From: CAZMNY01 sp964567745
GTDB lineage: Bacteria; Planctomycetota; Planctomycetia; Pirellulales; Pirellulaceae
Reading direction: 5' to 3'
Assembly (NCBI GenBank): GCA_964567745.1
Contig: CAZMNY010000002.1
Coordinates: 124,001 to 188,000 of the forward strand
Length of the DNA: 64,000 nucleotides
Shown here: positions 62,473-64,000 of the stretch, piece by piece
Layout of the letters: each line of letters begins with the position of its first letter
Numbering within the stretch: position 1 is the first letter of the stretch
Position numbers and translations under genes: made by a program
Notes under the pieces: generated by a model
Databases searched by the model: none
Seen by the model: the letters and a program-made list of their open reading frames with translations, nothing else
Told to the model about the DNA's origin: nothing

Positions 62473-63351
62473 ATGCTCGCGATGCCAGCTTCTCGAAATC
62501 AACAAACGCTTCGGCGGGCAGTCGTTGTCGCCGGCGTAGGCTACTGGAGTGGGGAAGCGGTGCAGGTCGAATTCCGCCCTGCCCTGGCCAACTCCGGAGT
62601 GACGTTTGTACGACTGGTTGAGGGACGCCCGGAGCGAATCCCGGTTTCGATCGCCTATCAAGTCGAAACGCCGCGACGAACTTCGCTGGCGTGCGGCGGC
62701 GCTCGGGTGGAGATGATCGAGCATATCATGGCCGCTCTGGTCGGATTGAGAGTCGACAATTGTGACGTGTGGATGAGCCGCAATGAGGCTCCTGGCTTTG
62801 ACGGCTCCGCTCGCGCATTTGTTGACGCGATTCAATCCGTGGGCATTCGACGGCAAACGGCGATGCGTCGGCAACTCGTGCTGAGCGAAACGTTGCGAGT
62901 TGGCGACGACAAAGTCTGGGTGGAAGCCGAACCGCATGACGGCAACGGCTTGGTCGTGCGATACGAATTGGACTACGGCGACAATTGTTCGATCGAGCCG
63001 CAGCAGTTTGAAGTATCGATTACGCCAGAGACTTTTCATACGCAGCTCGCTTCAGCTCGAACGTTCTTGCTGGAGTCGGAGGCGGAGCAGCTTCGCAGCC
63101 AAGGCATCGCTCAGCACGTAACATTTCAGGACCTGCTCGTGTTCAACGAGGCAGGGCCGATCGATAACGACTTGCGATTCGATGACGAATGCGTACGCCA
63201 CAAGGCGCTCGATGTCGTCGGCGACCTCGCGCTCGCGGGCGCTGACGTTGTTGGCCGCATCACCGCCCACTGTAGCGGACACCGACTTAACGCCGAGCTC
63301 GTGCGCGCCATTTTGGGCGTCCATGGGCGAGCTCAGTTAGGAGCCGCCTAG
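62473..63351 (+). CDS. lpxC: UDP-3-O-acyl-N-acetylglucosamine deacetylase
   Basis: The zinc enzyme of the committed step of lipid A synthesis. The 292-residue product has GVGYWSGEAVQVEFRPA, then RVEMIEHIMAALVG with the first zinc His, RNEAPGFDGSARAFVDAI, and DECVRHKALDVVGDLALAG with the second His and Asp. GHRLNAELVRAIL lies near the end and includes the catalytic-site His. The ATG at 62473 is used, with 62482 an alternative; the upstream TTG at 62437 is less likely. It lies 57 bp after ompH and 14 bp before lpxA. Confidence 0.94.
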   Translation: MLAMPASRNQQTLRRAVVVAGVGYWSGEAVQVEFRPALANSGVTFVRLVEGRPERIPVSIAYQVETPRRTSLACGGARVEMIEHIMAALVGLRVDNCDVWMSRNEAPGFDGSARAFVDAIQSVGIRRQTAMRRQLVLSETLRVGDDKVWVEAEPHDGNGLVVRYELDYGDNCSIEPQQFEVSITPETFHTQLASARTFLLESEAEQLRSQGIAQHVTFQDLLVFNEAGPIDNDLRFDDECVRHKALDVVGDLALAGADVVGRITAHCSGHRLNAELVRAILGVHGRAQLGAA

Positions 63352-63365
63352 AGGTTGGAATCGCC

Positions 63366-64000
63366 ATGACCGCCAACATTCACCACTTAGCTGACGTAAG
63401 CTCCAGCGCGAAACTCGGTGACAACGTCACGGTCGGCGCGTTCACCCACATCGGGCCCCATGTGGAAATCCAGGACGGTACGCGAATCGCCAGCAACGTG
63501 ACCATTCTCGGCCGAACTCAAATCGGTTCAAACAATCGAATTTTTGCAGGCGCGGTCATTGGCGAGGAACCGCAAGACCTCAGCTACCAAGGCGCCGACA
63601 CTCGAGTCGTCATCGGCGACGGCAATGTCATTCGAGAGTGTGTCACGATCAACCGGGCCACTGAGAAAGAGGATGGCGTCACGGAAGTCGGAGACGAGTG
63701 CTATTTGATGGCCTGCTGCCACATCGCACACGATTGCAAAATCAGCAACCGAGTTGTGATGGCCAATAGTGCGTTGCTTGGCGGCCATGTGCATATCCAC
63801 GACGACGTCACGATCTCAGGGAATGTCGGAGTGCACCACTTCGCGACGATCGGCAGCTACGCATTTGTGGGCGGCCTGAGTCGCGTTCTTCATGACGTGC
63901 CCCCCTATATGTTGGCCGACGGCAGCCCCAGCCGGCCGCGGTGCGTCAACATGGTCGCACTAAAGCGAAACAATTTCCCCAAGGACGTTATACGCTCGCT
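63366..64000 (+). CDS. lpxA: Acyl-ACP-UDP-N-acetylglucosamine O-acyltransferase (3' end cut by window)
   Basis: LpxA adds the first acyl chain to UDP-GlcNAc. The open frame encodes the first 211 of about 260 residues before the window ends. The left-handed beta-helix hexapeptide pattern is clear: KLGDNVTVGAFTHIGP, QDGTRIASNVTILGRTQIG, NRIFAGAVIGEEPQDL. The catalytic His is H122 (CCHIAHDCKI), matching E. coli H125. VGGLSRVLHDVPPYMLADGSPSRP starts the C-terminal part. It lies 14 bp after lpxC; lpxD, fabZ and lpxB are not seen within the window. Confidence 0.93.
   Translation, partial: MTANIHHLADVSSSAKLGDNVTVGAFTHIGPHVEIQDGTRIASNVTILGRTQIGSNNRIFAGAVIGEEPQDLSYQGADTRVVIGDGNVIRECVTINRATEKEDGVTEVGDECYLMACCHIAHDCKISNRVVMANSALLGGHVHIHDDVTISGNVGVHHFATIGSYAFVGGLSRVLHDVPPYMLADGSPSRPRCVNMVALKRNNFPKDVIRS

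Overview
The window reads as a chromosomal segment of a planctomycete, probably in or near the Pirellulales. This rests on a secreted sulfatase, a DUF1571 protein, a Tat-type lipoprotein with a FlgI-like domain, a helix-turn-helix/pseudo-receiver protein, many secreted proteins of unknown role, a scattered division/cell-wall cluster (mraZ and rsmH separated, no ftsI or mur genes beside them) and frequent weak or absent Shine-Dalgarno sites. No rRNA, tRNA, CRISPR array, transposase, prophage or plasmid gene was seen. Most of the window is ordinary housekeeping sequence; the accessory content is secreted enzymes, two broken genes and several intergenic repeat families.

Layout. 1-3.2 kb: the end of rtcB overlapping rtcA (RNA repair), then a sulfatase bounded by a ~112-bp inverted repeat. 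3.2-10 kb: a coupled minus-strand trio (GH42-like secreted protein, propeller/Gfo-Idh-like secreted protein, DTW-domain protein with an extra exonuclease-like domain). 10.5-16.3 kb: glycosyltransferase, eboE, mutS, fliG. 16.4-18.8 kb: an overlapping alpha/beta hydrolase - CitG-family - pterin synthase operon. 19.1-20.8 kb: a class V PLP enzyme followed by a cysteine dioxygenase, a likely cysteine-sulfinate route. 20.8-23.5 kb: a broken FG-GAP gene and a CehA/McbA-like protein. 24-26.1 kb: dnaJ-type chaperone, small membrane protein, rnpA and an internally duplicated yidD. 26.2-33.2 kb: FlgI-like lipoprotein with HEAT-like repeats, smc, HTH/pseudo-receiver regulator.

33.4-41.2 kb: moaC, polyprenyl synthase and birA on the plus strand, a UvrD/PcrA helicase on minus, then a TPR membrane protein, rluD and a plant-type asparaginase. 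41.2-41.8 kb is a repeat-rich gap holding a frameshifted BON-domain gene. 41.8-47.2 kb (minus): bshB1-like deacetylase, an isolated cbiE-cbiT fusion, an A-type Fe-S carrier, iscS, a NUDIX-like protein and a MoCo-carrier-like protein. 47.5-53 kb: mraZ with a clear five-repeat operator, a glycosyltransferase, queA (plus), then MBL hydrolase - rsmH - small membrane protein. 53.4-59.1 kb: DUF1571 protein, alpha/beta hydrolase, small membrane protein, nitrilase-family amidase, and a receiver-like/FHA-GAF-histidine-kinase pair. 59.4-64 kb: M28 peptidase, then ompH - lpxC - lpxA (cut by the window end), the start of lipid A synthesis.

The items most worth following up are the DTW/degenerate-exonuclease fusion, the dioxygenase/desulfinase pair, the MraZ operator with its displaced cluster, the duplicated YidD, and the two genes broken by what look like single-base losses, which may be real decay or assembly error.
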